From the NCBI GenBank assembly GCA_903829815.1, contig CAIKRR010000045.1, forward strand, positions 1 to 64,000: a stretch of 64,000 nt of DNA, written 5' to 3'. Positions 22,783-32,305 of the stretch are shown in pieces (the first letter of the stretch is position 1; every line of letters starts with the position of its first letter). This DNA comes from an uncultured Pseudomonadota bacterium. GTDB lineage: Bacteria > Pseudomonadota > Gammaproteobacteria > Burkholderiales > SG8-39. The position numbers and the translations under genes were made by a program. Below the pieces are notes generated by a model. It ran no database searches. It saw only the letters and a list, made by a program, of their open reading frames with translations, and was not told the origin of the DNA.

Positions 22783-22840
22783 AGCTTGATCGATCAATGA
22801 TTCACTTTGCCGGTGCGCGAGGCCGGTTGCGGGGTGACAC

Positions 22841-25246
22841 GTGGCGCGAAAGTCTCGAACGGTGAAGAGGGCAGCGGTCGGTCTGGCCGGCGTGCTGATG
22901 GGTTCGCTCGCCGCCTCCGTCCTGGCAGCCGGTTTCGGGCGCATGCTGGTGCAATCTGCGCTGGGTGAGCCCTTGCGCGCCGAGGTCGAAGTCATTGCTC
23001 TGGAGCGGGGCGAAGCCGATTCCTTGCGCGCTCGCGTTGCCTCGGCGGGTGCCTTTCAGCAGGCAGGCGTCGATTTCGCACCCTGGATGGCCTCGCTCCG
23101 CCTCGAGGTTGTTCAGACCCCCGATGGTCGGCGGGTTGTGAAGGCGCTGTCGTCGCTGCCGGTCAATGATCCGACGGTCGACCTGATCATCGAACTGAAC
23201 TGGTCCAGCGGCCGGTTGCTGCGGCAATTTTCGCTGCTGTTGGACCCGCCTGGTTACGGTGCACGCGTTGCGCCGTCGGTTGCAAGCCCGCCTGTGCTCG
23301 TTGCGCCCCCGCCCACCGATGCGCGGCCGGGCCCATCGTCCGCAGTGGGCGGACAAGCGCCCGCGGCCGGTACGTCGCAGGCAATGGGACCGTCGTCGGA
23401 CACCTATCAGGTCAAGGCGGGCGACACGCTGCGCAAGATTGCCGCCGAGCACCCCCTCGAGGGCGCCTCGAACGATCAGGTGATGGTTGCCATCTTCCGG
23501 GCCAACCCCGATGCCTTCATCGGTGGCGACATGAACCTGATTCGTCTTGATCGTGAACTGCGCCTGCCGTCGGCGGCCACCGCGCGTGCCATCGAGAGCC
23601 GTGAGGCTCGTCAGATTCGTCTGGCACAGGACGAAAACTGGGTATCGGCGCGTCGTGGGGTCGCTAGGCCTGCAGAGCCCGCCACGTCGCTCGCCCCAGG
23701 GGCAGATCGCGTTCGACTGGGCACTGAAGGCTCGCCCGGCGCGCGCGCCGTTGCCGGGGGCGACGATGCGATCGCGCGCGATCGCGAGATGCGTGAACTG
23801 CAAAGCAAGCTCGAAGCGGCAGAGCGCAATGTGCGCGAGATGCAGGCCCTGATCCGTCAACGCACCCAGCAGGCAGGTGAGTCAGCGAAAGCGCCCGCGG
23901 TACCGGCGGCGGCAGCCCCGACCGGGCTTCCGGCAGAGGCGGTAGCCGCCGGTTCTGCTCCAGCGCCAGTGCCTGAGGCCGGCGTGGCCCAGGCGACGGC
24001 CCAGGCGGCCCCTGCAACCGAAGAGGCCGCTGCTACCGTACCGGCACCTGCAGCACCAGCACCAGCACCAGCACCAGCACCAGCACCAGCACCAGCACTT
24101 GATGTGTCATCCGAGGGGTTGGTCGATGTCCTGCTGGACAACCCGTTGCCTGTGGGTGGCGCGCTGGCGGTTTTGCTCGGTGCTGCCGGTGGTCTGGCAT
24201 TTCTGCGGCGCCGGCGCCGTGCTGAACCGGCACAACGGATCGCAAACCCCTATGGGCCTGCGACCAGCGAGAATGGCTCGGCCTTCGGGTCGGTCGGCGG
24301 ACAGGCGGTCGATACCGGCTCATCGGTTGTTTCGCAGCCCGGTGAGCCCAGCCAGATCAGTATCGGTGTCATCGATACGGAAGAGGTTGATCCGCTGGCT
24401 GAAGCCGATGTCTACATGGCTTATGGCCGTGATACCCAGGCCGAGGAAATTCTGCGCGAGGCGCTGCACAAGGCGCCGGGCCGCGCCGAGGTGCGTGGCA
24501 AGCTGCTCGAAATCTACGCACAGCGCAAGGATGCGCGTGCGTTTGGTGCTGCGGCCACCGAGCTTTTCGTGGCGACGAAGGGAACTGGCCCCGACTGGGA
24601 ACGTGCTGCTGCGCTCGGCGCCCAACTCGACCCGACCAATCCCATGTATCGCGCGGTGGGCGATGCCAGGCCGGCTGAGGGGCTCGCCGGTTTGGGCGCT
24701 GGTAGCGGGGCTGTCCAGATCGATGCCGGTCTATCCACCAGTCTGGGGACGCCCAGCGTGGGCGGTGGCCTCACCCGTGGATTGGCCTCTGCCGCTGCAC
24801 GCGATATTGCTTTCGATCTCGACCTTGGGCGACCGCCCGACCAGAATTCGATGGTCATGGATCTGGACCTGTCGTCCCCAGTGACCAACGCCAGCTTGCC
24901 TGCAGCGTCCCCCGGTGTCGTCGAGTTCGAGCGCGAGACCTCGTCACAGCGACCGGTACCCAGTCAGGGTGCGCAAGCCAGGCCGGTCGACGCACCGATC
25001 GGCGCAGCGGTCTCGCCAGCGTTCGATCTGGGCGAGATCGATCTCGATCTGGGTCCCCTCAGCGTGTCTGCGCCGACCGAGTCCGATGCACGGTGGCAGG
25101 AAACCGCCACCAAGCTCGATCTGGCGCGGGTTTACCACGACATGGGTCATCATGACGATGCCCGCGAGTTGCTGGCCGAAGTGCTCAAGGAGGGCGATAT
25201 CGCCCAGCAGGCTCAGGCGCGCAAGCTGATCGAAAACCTCGGCTGA
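22841..25246 (+). CDS. fimV: FimV/HubP-family polar landmark protein (LysM and TPR-like)
   Basis: GEPLRAEVEVIALERGEADSLRARVAS N-terminal FimV domain; LysM-like DTYQVKAGDTLRKIAAEHP; single TM then acidic C-terminal region; LARVYHDMGHHDDARELLAEVLKEGD. Confidence 0.88.
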   Translation: MARKSRTVKRAAVGLAGVLMGSLAASVLAAGFGRMLVQSALGEPLRAEVEVIALERGEADSLRARVASAGAFQQAGVDFAPWMASLRLEVVQTPDGRRVVKALSSLPVNDPTVDLIIELNWSSGRLLRQFSLLLDPPGYGARVAPSVASPPVLVAPPPTDARPGPSSAVGGQAPAAGTSQAMGPSSDTYQVKAGDTLRKIAAEHPLEGASNDQVMVAIFRANPDAFIGGDMNLIRLDRELRLPSAATARAIESREARQIRLAQDENWVSARRGVARPAEPATSLAPGADRVRLGTEGSPGARAVAGGDDAIARDREMRELQSKLEAAERNVREMQALIRQRTQQAGESAKAPAVPAAAAPTGLPAEAVAAGSAPAPVPEAGVAQATAQAAPATEEAAATVPAPAAPAPAPAPAPAPAPALDVSSEGLVDVLLDNPLPVGGALAVLLGAAGGLAFLRRRRRAEPAQRIANPYGPATSENGSAFGSVGGQAVDTGSSVVSQPGEPSQISIGVIDTEEVDPLAEADVYMAYGRDTQAEEILREALHKAPGRAEVRGKLLEIYAQRKDARAFGAAATELFVATKGTGPDWERAAALGAQLDPTNPMYRAVGDARPAEGLAGLGAGSGAVQIDAGLSTSLGTPSVGGGLTRGLASAAARDIAFDLDLGRPPDQNSMVMDLDLSSPVTNASLPAASPGVVEFERETSSQRPVPSQGAQARPVDAPIGAAVSPAFDLGEIDLDLGPLSVSAPTESDARWQETATKLDLARVYHDMGHHDDARELLAEVLKEGDIAQQAQARKLIENLG
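24053..24097 (+). repeat. GCACCA hexanucleotide tandem repeat, about 7.5 copies (Ala-Pro linker in FimV)
   Basis: gcaccagcaccagcaccagcaccagcaccagcaccagcaccagca read directly; encodes (AP)n. Confidence 0.95.
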
Positions 25247-25277
25247 TGCGCACGGGCGTCTCTTTCGCGCGACGCCC

Positions 25278-26078
25278 GTGCAGCGTGCACTGTCATTGAC
25301 CTTGCGCATTGCACTGGGTGTCAGTTACCGGGGTAGCGGCTATCAGGGCTGGCAGTCGCAACCTTCAGGGCTCTCTGTCCAGGACGCGCTCGAGCGCGCC
25401 CTCTCGCAGGTGGCCGATGCGCCGGTGCGGGTCGTGGCTGCCGGACGTACGGACGCCGGCGTGCATGCCACCGGGCAGGTCGTGCATTTCGATACCGCAG
25501 CGGTGCGCCCCTCGAGCGCCTGGGTCCGCGGCACCAACGCGCATCTTCCGTCAGGCGTTGTCGTCAGTTGGTCACGACCGATGGACGAAACGTTCCATGC
25601 GCGGTTCTCGGCGTGTGCTCGCACCTATCAGTATCTGCTGTACAACGACCCGGTCCGACCGGCCCTGCTCGCAGATCTCAGTGGCTGGTTTCATCGCCCA
25701 CTGGACGTGACAGCCATGCGAGAGGCAGCGCGCCCGCTGCTCGGCCGTCACGACTTTTCAAGTTTCCGCTCGTCGCAGTGTCAGGCGCGTTCGCCCGAGC
25801 GCGAAGTGACCTCGCTGGCGATCGACATCGACGGGCCTTATCTCATCTTCACCATTTCGGCCAATGCCTTCCTGCATCATATGGTCAGAAACATCGTTGG
25901 TGCCTTGGTGGATGTCGGTGCCGGCCGCATGCAGGCGGCGGCCATGACTGATCTGCTGGCTGCTCGCGATCGACGTACGGCCCCACCGACATTCAGTCCG
26001 GCCGGTCTTTGTCTGGCCCAGGTGCGCTACCCTCAGCCTTTCTCGATTCCCGAGCCTGTTCGTCTTCCCTGGTCATGA
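25278..26078 (+). CDS. truA: tRNA pseudouridine(38-40) synthase
   Basis: IALGVSYRGSGYQGWQSQPSGLSVQDALERALS...AAGRTDAGVHATGQVVHFDT. Confidence 0.95.
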   Translation: MQRALSLTLRIALGVSYRGSGYQGWQSQPSGLSVQDALERALSQVADAPVRVVAAGRTDAGVHATGQVVHFDTAAVRPSSAWVRGTNAHLPSGVVVSWSRPMDETFHARFSACARTYQYLLYNDPVRPALLADLSGWFHRPLDVTAMREAARPLLGRHDFSSFRSSQCQARSPEREVTSLAIDIDGPYLIFTISANAFLHHMVRNIVGALVDVGAGRMQAAAMTDLLAARDRRTAPPTFSPAGLCLAQVRYPQPFSIPEPVRLPWS

Positions 26079-26701
26079 GAACACGCGTCAAGATCTGTGG
26101 CATTACTCGGCCCGAACATGCGCAGGCTGCCGCACAAGCCGGGGCCGATGCGATCGGTCTGGTCTTCTACCCGCCGAGTCCGCGGTTTCTCGACATCGAC
26201 CAGGCGCGAGCAGTGGCGCAGGCGACGGGTCCCTTCGTGAGTCGGGTGGCGGTATTTGTCAATCCTGAGCCTTCGCTGGTTCACAGGGTGCTTGAGCACG
26301 TTCCGGTCGAGGTGCTGCAGTTCCATGGCGAAGAAACGCCGGCGTTCTGCGCATCCTTTGCGCGGCCCTGGCTCAAGGCGGCCCGCGTGGCGCCAGGGCT
26401 TGATTTGGTAAGATACCTGTCCCCGTTTGATGCGGCGGCCGGTTGGCTGCTCGACAGTTGGCGTCGCGATGAGTATGGCGGAACCGGGGAGTCATTCGAT
26501 TGGCAGGTGATTCCGCAGTCGACGCTGCGGCCCCTCATCCTGTCTGGAGGCCTCAGCGCCGCCACGGTAGGCGAGGCGGTCCGTCGGATTCGGCCTTGGG
26601 CCATCGATGTCTCCAGCGGCGTCGAGATTTCGAAAGGGCACAAGGACCCGGTCTTGATCCGGCAGTTTGTCGAGGCAGTGCGTGAGGCCGACCGTTCGTG
26701 A
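26075..26701 (+). CDS. trpF: Phosphoribosylanthranilate isomerase
   Basis: MRTRVKICGITRPEHAQAAAQAGADAIGLVFYPPSPRFL; LSGGLSAATVGEAVRRIRPWAIDVSSGVE. Confidence 0.97.
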   Translation: MRTRVKICGITRPEHAQAAAQAGADAIGLVFYPPSPRFLDIDQARAVAQATGPFVSRVAVFVNPEPSLVHRVLEHVPVEVLQFHGEETPAFCASFARPWLKAARVAPGLDLVRYLSPFDAAAGWLLDSWRRDEYGGTGESFDWQVIPQSTLRPLILSGGLSAATVGEAVRRIRPWAIDVSSGVEISKGHKDPVLIRQFVEAVREADRS

Positions 26702-26752
26702 TCGCGGATGGGATCGAGGCCGGAAAATTCGTGAAGATAGCGAGAAATACAG

Positions 26753-27964
26753 ATGAATGATCGGCCAGCCACCTATGACCTGCCTGATGCACGGGGGCAC
26801 TTCGGCCCGTACGGCGGTATCTTTGTCGCCGAAACACTGGTGCATGCGCTCGATGAGCTGGCGATGGCCTATGCACGCTACCGCACCGATCCCGAGTTCG
26901 TCGCCGAACTCAAGGACGAGTTTGCCCATTTCGTCGGCCGCCCAAGCCCGATCTACCATGCGCGTCGGTGGTCCGAGGTGCTGGGTGGTGCACAGATCTA
27001 TTTCAAGCGTGAAGATCTCAATCACACCGGTGCGCACAAGATCAACAACACGATTGGCCAGGCGATGCTCGCCCGGCGCATGGGCAAGCCACGCGTGATT
27101 GCCGAGACCGGTGCGGGTCAGCATGGCGTGGCCACGGCTACGGTCGCGGCCCGTTACGGGATGTCGTGCGTCGTGTACATGGGATCCGAGGACATCAAGC
27201 GCCAGGCCTCCAATGTCTACCGGATGAAGCTGCTCGGCGCCACGGTCAGCCCGGTCGAGTCCGGTTCGCGTACATTGAAAGACGCGCTCAATGAAGCCAT
27301 GCGTGACTGGGCAACCAACGTGGCCGATACCTTCTACATCATTGGTACTGTGGCGGGTCCCCACCCCTATCCGATGATGGTGCGTGACTTCCAGGCCATC
27401 ATCGGTCAGGAATGCATCGAGCAGATGCCCCAGATGGTTGGCCGCCAGCCCGATTATGTGGTTGCCTGTGTCGGTGGTGGCTCCAATGCGATGGGCATCT
27501 TCCATCCCTACATTCCGTTCCCCGATGTTCAACTGGTCGGTGTCGAGGCGGCTGGCGAGGGCATCGATACCGGACGTCATTCGGCCTCGCTCAGCGCGGG
27601 TACGCCGGGTGTGCTGCACGGCAACCGCACCTATCTGTTGCAGAACAGCGATGGTCAGATCATCGAGACGCACTCGATTTCAGCCGGGCTCGACTATCCT
27701 GGCGTCGGACCGGAACATGCCTGGCTCAAGGATTCGGCGCGCGCGAGCTACGAGAGCGCAACCGACAGCGAGGCGCTCGAGGCCTTCCACACCTGCTGCC
27801 GCCTCGAGGGCATCATTCCGGCGCTCGAATCCAGCCATGCGCTCGCCTATGCGGCCCGACTCGCACGCGATCTGCCGCGCGACAAGGTCATTCTGGTGAA
27901 TCTCTCGGGCCGTGGCGACAAGGACATGCCCACGGTTGCCGAGCGTTCAGGGATGGTGGTCTGA
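26753..27964 (+). CDS. trpB: Tryptophan synthase beta chain
   Basis: [47 protein letters not shown]. Confidence 0.98.
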   Translation: MNDRPATYDLPDARGHFGPYGGIFVAETLVHALDELAMAYARYRTDPEFVAELKDEFAHFVGRPSPIYHARRWSEVLGGAQIYFKREDLNHTGAHKINNTIGQAMLARRMGKPRVIAETGAGQHGVATATVAARYGMSCVVYMGSEDIKRQASNVYRMKLLGATVSPVESGSRTLKDALNEAMRDWATNVADTFYIIGTVAGPHPYPMMVRDFQAIIGQECIEQMPQMVGRQPDYVVACVGGGSNAMGIFHPYIPFPDVQLVGVEAAGEGIDTGRHSASLSAGTPGVLHGNRTYLLQNSDGQIIETHSISAGLDYPGVGPEHAWLKDSARASYESATDSEALEAFHTCCRLEGIIPALESSHALAYAARLARDLPRDKVILVNLSGRGDKDMPTVAERSGMVV

Positions 27965-27966
27965 CG

Positions 27967-28779
27967 ATGTCGCGCATAAGCACGGTCTTCGAGCGCCTGC
28001 GCGCTGCCGAGCGCAAGGCCCTCATTCCCTACGTCACGGCCGGTGATCCGGATATCGGCTCCAGTCTGGACATCCTCCACGCGATGGTCTCGTCCGGTGC
28101 CGACATTCTCGAGATCGGGGTCCCGTTCTCCGATCCGATCGCTGATGGCCCGGTGATCCAGCGCGCCGGCGAGCGCGCCTTGAAGAATGGTGTCGGCCTG
28201 GTTGACGTGCTGTCCCTGGTGCGCAGTTTCAGACTCACCAATAGCGAGACTGCTGTCGTTCTCATGGGCTACGCCAATCCGATCGAAGCGATGGGTCGCG
28301 AGCGCTTCATCGCAGCCGCGGCCCAGGCGGGCGTCGATGGCTTGATCGTGGTCGACTATCCGCCCGAGGAGAGTGCCGAGTTTGCGGCTGCCGTGCGCGC
28401 GGCCGGCCTTGATCTCATCTTTCTGCTGGCGCCTACCTCGACCCGTGCGCGCATCGAGCAGGTTGCCAGGCTCGCCTCCGGGTACATCTACTATGTGTCA
28501 CTGGCAGGGGTGACCGGGGCAGGGCATCTGGACCTGGCCGACGTCCTGAGTCATCTCGAGGTGATCCGCGAGTTCACTACGATCCCGGTCGGTGTCGGAT
28601 TCGGCATCCGCGATGGCGCGACTGCGCGCGCCATCTGCAGCATTGCCGATGCCGCGATCATCGGCTCCCGGATCATTCAGGAAGTAGAGGCCGACCCGGC
28701 CCATGCAGCGGCACGGGTCGGGCATTTCCTGGCCGATGTGCGTGCGGCGATGGATGCCGTAGTGACGACAGCCCCGTGA
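27967..28779 (+). CDS. trpA: Tryptophan synthase alpha chain
   Basis: [47 protein letters not shown]. Confidence 0.98.
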   Translation: MSRISTVFERLRAAERKALIPYVTAGDPDIGSSLDILHAMVSSGADILEIGVPFSDPIADGPVIQRAGERALKNGVGLVDVLSLVRSFRLTNSETAVVLMGYANPIEAMGRERFIAAAAQAGVDGLIVVDYPPEESAEFAAAVRAAGLDLIFLLAPTSTRARIEQVARLASGYIYYVSLAGVTGAGHLDLADVLSHLEVIREFTTIPVGVGFGIRDGATARAICSIADAAIIGSRIIQEVEADPAHAAARVGHFLADVRAAMDAVVTTAP

Positions 28780-29645
28780 GTACCTGGCTGCAGAAACTGC
28801 TGCCGCCCAAGATCAAGCGGGCCGATGACGGTGAACGCAAGTCGGTTCCCGAAGGGCTCTGGGCCAAGTGCCCGTCGTGTGCTGCGGTGCTCTACAGCAT
28901 CGACCTCGAGAAGAGCGCCGGCGTGTGCCCGAAATGCGGACATCACGGACGCATTGGCGCCCGCGAGCGCATTGATCTTCTCCTCGATGCCGGCGGTCGC
29001 CACGAAATCGGCGCAGAAGTGCGTCCCACGGATCCGCTGAAATTCAAGGACTCCAAGCGTTACGTCGATCGTCTGGCCGAGGCCACGCGCATCACGGGCG
29101 AAGATGATGCATTGGTCGTCGTTCAGGGCAGCATACGGACCATTGCGGTCGTGCTGGCTGCCTTCGAATTCGATTTTCTCGGCGGTTCGATGGGCTCGGT
29201 GGTCGGTGAACGCTTTGCTCGCGGCGTGAAACTGTGCTGCGAACAGGGTTTGCCCTTCATCTGCGTCGCAGCCAGCGGTGGCGCACGCATGCAGGAAGGG
29301 CTGCTGTCGCTGATGCAGATGGCCAAGACCACGGCGGCACTGGGCCAGTTGGCCGACTTGAAGTTGCCCTTCATTTCCATCTTGACCGACCCCACCATGG
29401 GCGGCGTGTCGGCCAGTTTTGCAATGCTGGGCGACGTGGTGATCGCCGAGCCGCGTGCCCTCATCGGATTTGCAGGGCCGAGAGTCATCGAGCAGACGGT
29501 GCGTGAAACGCTGCCCGAGGGCTTCCAGCGTGCCGAGTTCCTGCTCGAAAAAGGTGCCATCGACATGATTGTCGATCGTCGCGAGATGCCCGATCGCATC
29601 GCCCGTCTGCTGGCGTTGATGATGCGCTTGCCTGTGCCAGCCTGA
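28776..29645 (+). CDS. accD: Acetyl-CoA carboxylase carboxyltransferase subunit beta
   Basis: [13 protein letters not shown]...[29 protein letters not shown] zinc finger; [15 protein letters not shown]. Confidence 0.97.
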   Translation: MSTWLQKLLPPKIKRADDGERKSVPEGLWAKCPSCAAVLYSIDLEKSAGVCPKCGHHGRIGARERIDLLLDAGGRHEIGAEVRPTDPLKFKDSKRYVDRLAEATRITGEDDALVVVQGSIRTIAVVLAAFEFDFLGGSMGSVVGERFARGVKLCCEQGLPFICVAASGGARMQEGLLSLMQMAKTTAALGQLADLKLPFISILTDPTMGGVSASFAMLGDVVIAEPRALIGFAGPRVIEQTVRETLPEGFQRAEFLLEKGAIDMIVDRREMPDRIARLLALMMRLPVPA

Positions 29646-30962
29646 GTGAACGCTCCATCAAGCAAGGCATCGGCGCAGCCTGTGGGGATTGCAGCGGATG
29701 GCGCAGCCGAGCGCGGGCTCACCGCCTGGCTGGAGCACATTGCCCAACTGCACCCTGCGGTCATCGACATGGGGCTCGAGCGGGTCCGGGTCGTTCTGGC
29801 CGCACTCGCTCTGCCTGCGACATGTCCGGTCATCATCGTCGCAGGCACCAATGGCAAGGGTTCGACCTGTGCCATGCTCGAAGCCATCCTGCTCGCTGCC
29901 GGATTTCGGGTGGGTACCTATACCTCGCCCCATCTGCTGCGCTACAACGAGCGCGTGCGCATCAACGGCAAGGAGGCAGGCGATCACGAACTGTGTGCCG
30001 GGTTCGCCTCTGTCGAGCGCGTGCGCGCTGATGTGCCACTCACCTACTTCGAATTTTCGACCCTGGCAGCCTGGGCGAGTTTTGCCCGGTCAGATCTTGA
30101 TGTACTGGTGCTCGAAGTCGGTCTGGGAGGGCGACTTGACGCGGTCAATGTCTTCGAGCCCGACGCCTCGATCGTCACCAGCGTGGCCCTCGATCACGTC
30201 GATCTGCTGGGTGACACACGCGACAAGATCGGCTGGGAAAAAGCGCATGTGTTCCGGCCGGGACGTCCTGCGATCTGCGCCGACCCCGAGCCGCCGCAGA
30301 AACTGGTCGAACACGCTCATGCGATCGCCGCCGATCTCTGGTTGGCCGGACGCGACTTTGGCTTCGACGGCGATGCCCAGCAATGGCGCTATCGGGGTCG
30401 CTCGATCACGCGAGGTGGTCTGGCCTACCCGGCCTTGCGTGGTGCCAACCAGTTGCTCAACGCCAGTGCCGTACTCGCGACCCTGGAAGCTTTGCGCGAT
30501 CGTCTTCCGGTGAGTGCCGGGGCGGTGCGCGAGGGATTGGCTGCGGTGACCTTGCCTGGCCGGTTCCAGGTGCTGCCCGGCAAGCCTGTCGTCATTCTCG
30601 ATGTCGCGCACAACCCGCATGCTGCCGCCGTGCTGGCGGCCAACCTCACCAGCATGGATCGTTTCGCCAGTACCGTGGCCGTGTTCGGCATGCTGCGCGA
30701 CAAGGACATGGCGGGCGTGGTGCGTGCCATGCATGATGTGATCGATGTCTGGTATGTGGCTTCTCTGCCTGGTCCACGCGGGGCCTCGAATGAGGAACTC
30801 GAGCGCCTGCTGAGCGAGCGGGGCGCCGAGGTCCATGTGTGCTCGTCGATTGCCGCCGCCTGGCTTCAGGCCAATGGCGCGGTATCCGAAGCTGGTAGAA
30901 TCGTGGTCTTCGGTTCATTTCTCACAGTGAGCGCGGTGCTCGAGTCGCGCACAGGGCAATGA
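29646..30962 (+). CDS. folC: Bifunctional folylpolyglutamate/dihydrofolate synthase
   Basis: IIVAGTNGKGSTCAMLEAIL; LVLEVGLGGRLDAVNVFEPDASIVTSVALDHVDLLGDTRDKIGWEKA. Confidence 0.95.
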   Translation: MNAPSSKASAQPVGIAADGAAERGLTAWLEHIAQLHPAVIDMGLERVRVVLAALALPATCPVIIVAGTNGKGSTCAMLEAILLAAGFRVGTYTSPHLLRYNERVRINGKEAGDHELCAGFASVERVRADVPLTYFEFSTLAAWASFARSDLDVLVLEVGLGGRLDAVNVFEPDASIVTSVALDHVDLLGDTRDKIGWEKAHVFRPGRPAICADPEPPQKLVEHAHAIAADLWLAGRDFGFDGDAQQWRYRGRSITRGGLAYPALRGANQLLNASAVLATLEALRDRLPVSAGAVREGLAAVTLPGRFQVLPGKPVVILDVAHNPHAAAVLAANLTSMDRFASTVAVFGMLRDKDMAGVVRAMHDVIDVWYVASLPGPRGASNEELERLLSERGAEVHVCSSIAAAWLQANGAVSEAGRIVVFGSFLTVSAVLESRTGQ

Positions 30963-31052
30963 ATCAGGCCCGAGACAGTCTTCACGCCGCCCGCGCCCTG
31001 CGGTTCTGGTGCAAGACCGATCTGTCAGGCTGACAAGGGGAGTATCCAGGTC

Positions 31053-31772
31053 ATGAGCGACTCCGACGAGGTCGAGCATCTTCGACGACGGGCCCGACGT
31101 CGGCTGATGGGTGCTGCTGCGGTGGTGCTCTTTCTGGTCGTCGTGCCCCCCATGCTGATGGATCTCGAACCACGGCCCGTCAGTTCCAATCTGAGCGTCG
31201 AGATTCCTTCTCAGCCTGGGGCGAGGTCTTCCGATCCGAGCCCTGCTGCAGCGGCGTTACCGGATGTCGGGTCTGCCGCTGCCGCTCCAGCCTCTGATGT
31301 TTCCAGCGCTGACGCTGCGCAGCTCGCCTCGGCGAATGCCGCCGTCAAGCTGTCTGCCAAGCCCGCCGAGCCCAGGGTGGATGTTGCTCGCGCAGCCGAC
31401 ACAACGGCCGTCAATACGAATTCAGTCGAAGCAAAGCCAGTCGAAGCAAAGCCAGTCGAAGCAAAGCCAGTCGAAGCAAAGCCAGTCGAAGCAAAGCCAG
31501 TCGAAGCAAAGCCAGCCGATTCGAGACCTGAGGGTTGGGTGGTGCCTCTTGGCACTTTCAGCGCTCGCGATAATGCGGTTCAGCTTCAGTCGCGTGCCGA
31601 ACAACTGGGCATGAAGGCGTTTCACGAGAAGGTTGTGACAGCCTCTGGCGAACGCATCCGCGTGCGGGCTGGCCCTTTCTCCACCCGCGAACAGGCCGAG
31701 CGGGCCAGAACACGGCTGCGCGACGCCGGCATCGATGCACTGGCCGCGCGCAAGATCGACAAGCAGGGCTGA
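31053..31772 (+). CDS. SPOR-domain (DedD-like) protein
   Basis: N-terminal basic region plus single TM (LMGAAAVVLFLVVVPPMLM), low-complexity linker, C-terminal SPOR (VVPLGTFSARDNAVQLQSRAEQLGMKAFHEKV...RVRAGPFSTREQAERARTRL). Confidence 0.88.
   Translation: MSDSDEVEHLRRRARRRLMGAAAVVLFLVVVPPMLMDLEPRPVSSNLSVEIPSQPGARSSDPSPAAAALPDVGSAAAAPASDVSSADAAQLASANAAVKLSAKPAEPRVDVARAADTTAVNTNSVEAKPVEAKPVEAKPVEAKPVEAKPVEAKPADSRPEGWVVPLGTFSARDNAVQLQSRAEQLGMKAFHEKVVTASGERIRVRAGPFSTREQAERARTRLRDAGIDALAARKIDKQG
31425..31514 (+). repeat. 15-bp tandem repeat gtcgaagcaaagcca x6 (VEAKP x6)
   Basis: Six identical 15-bp units read directly. Confidence 0.97.
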
Positions 31773-31779
31773 TCACGGC

Positions 31780-32274
31780 ATGACCGCGTTGGACTGGTCG
31801 GTGATCGCGGTGCTGGGGGTATCGATGCTCTTCGGTGCATGGCGCGGGCTGGTGCGTACCCTGATTGGCCTGGCAGGCTGGGTCGGGGGTGGAGTGCTCG
31901 CGTTTCGGCATGGCGCGCTGGTGGGCCAGTACGCGCAGTTCCTGCCCGATGAGTTGCGCCCGGTGGCTGGCATGATCGTGATCATGCTGGGCACGGTGAT
32001 CTTCGCCGCCCTCGTCGGCCTGATGTGTTCGGCTTTGCTCAGCTCGGTCGGGCTCAAGCCCGGCGATCGGCTGCTCGGGGCTGTCTTCGGTCTGGCACGT
32101 GGCGCGGCCATCGTCACGATCATCGCCTTGCTGGGCGATTACACCGGGGTGTCGAGGCGTCTGCAGTGGCAGTCGTCGGTCTGCGCGCCGCTCCTGGCAA
32201 TGCTTGCCGATGAAGCGCGCTCGCTGGTGCCGGTCTCCAGTATGATCAGGCGATCGTTGCCGAGGAAATCCTGA
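31780..32274 (+). CDS. cvpA: CvpA family membrane protein
   Basis: MTALDWSVIAVLGVSMLFGAWRGLVRTLIGLAGWVGG; directly upstream of purF. Confidence 0.92.
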   Translation: MTALDWSVIAVLGVSMLFGAWRGLVRTLIGLAGWVGGGVLAFRHGALVGQYAQFLPDELRPVAGMIVIMLGTVIFAALVGLMCSALLSSVGLKPGDRLLGAVFGLARGAAIVTIIALLGDYTGVSRRLQWQSSVCAPLLAMLADEARSLVPVSSMIRRSLPRKS

Positions 32275-32305
32275 GGGTGTCCTGGTTGCGCCAAGGAGTC
32301 TTCTG

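Noticed and set aside
18393-30962. leu-asd-fimV-tru-trp-accD-folC run as a novel supercluster
   Set aside because: This order is a known conserved arrangement in beta/gammaproteobacteria; not novel.
31425-31514. CRISPR or REP array
   Set aside because: Six contiguous identical 15-bp units without spacers, inside a coding frame.
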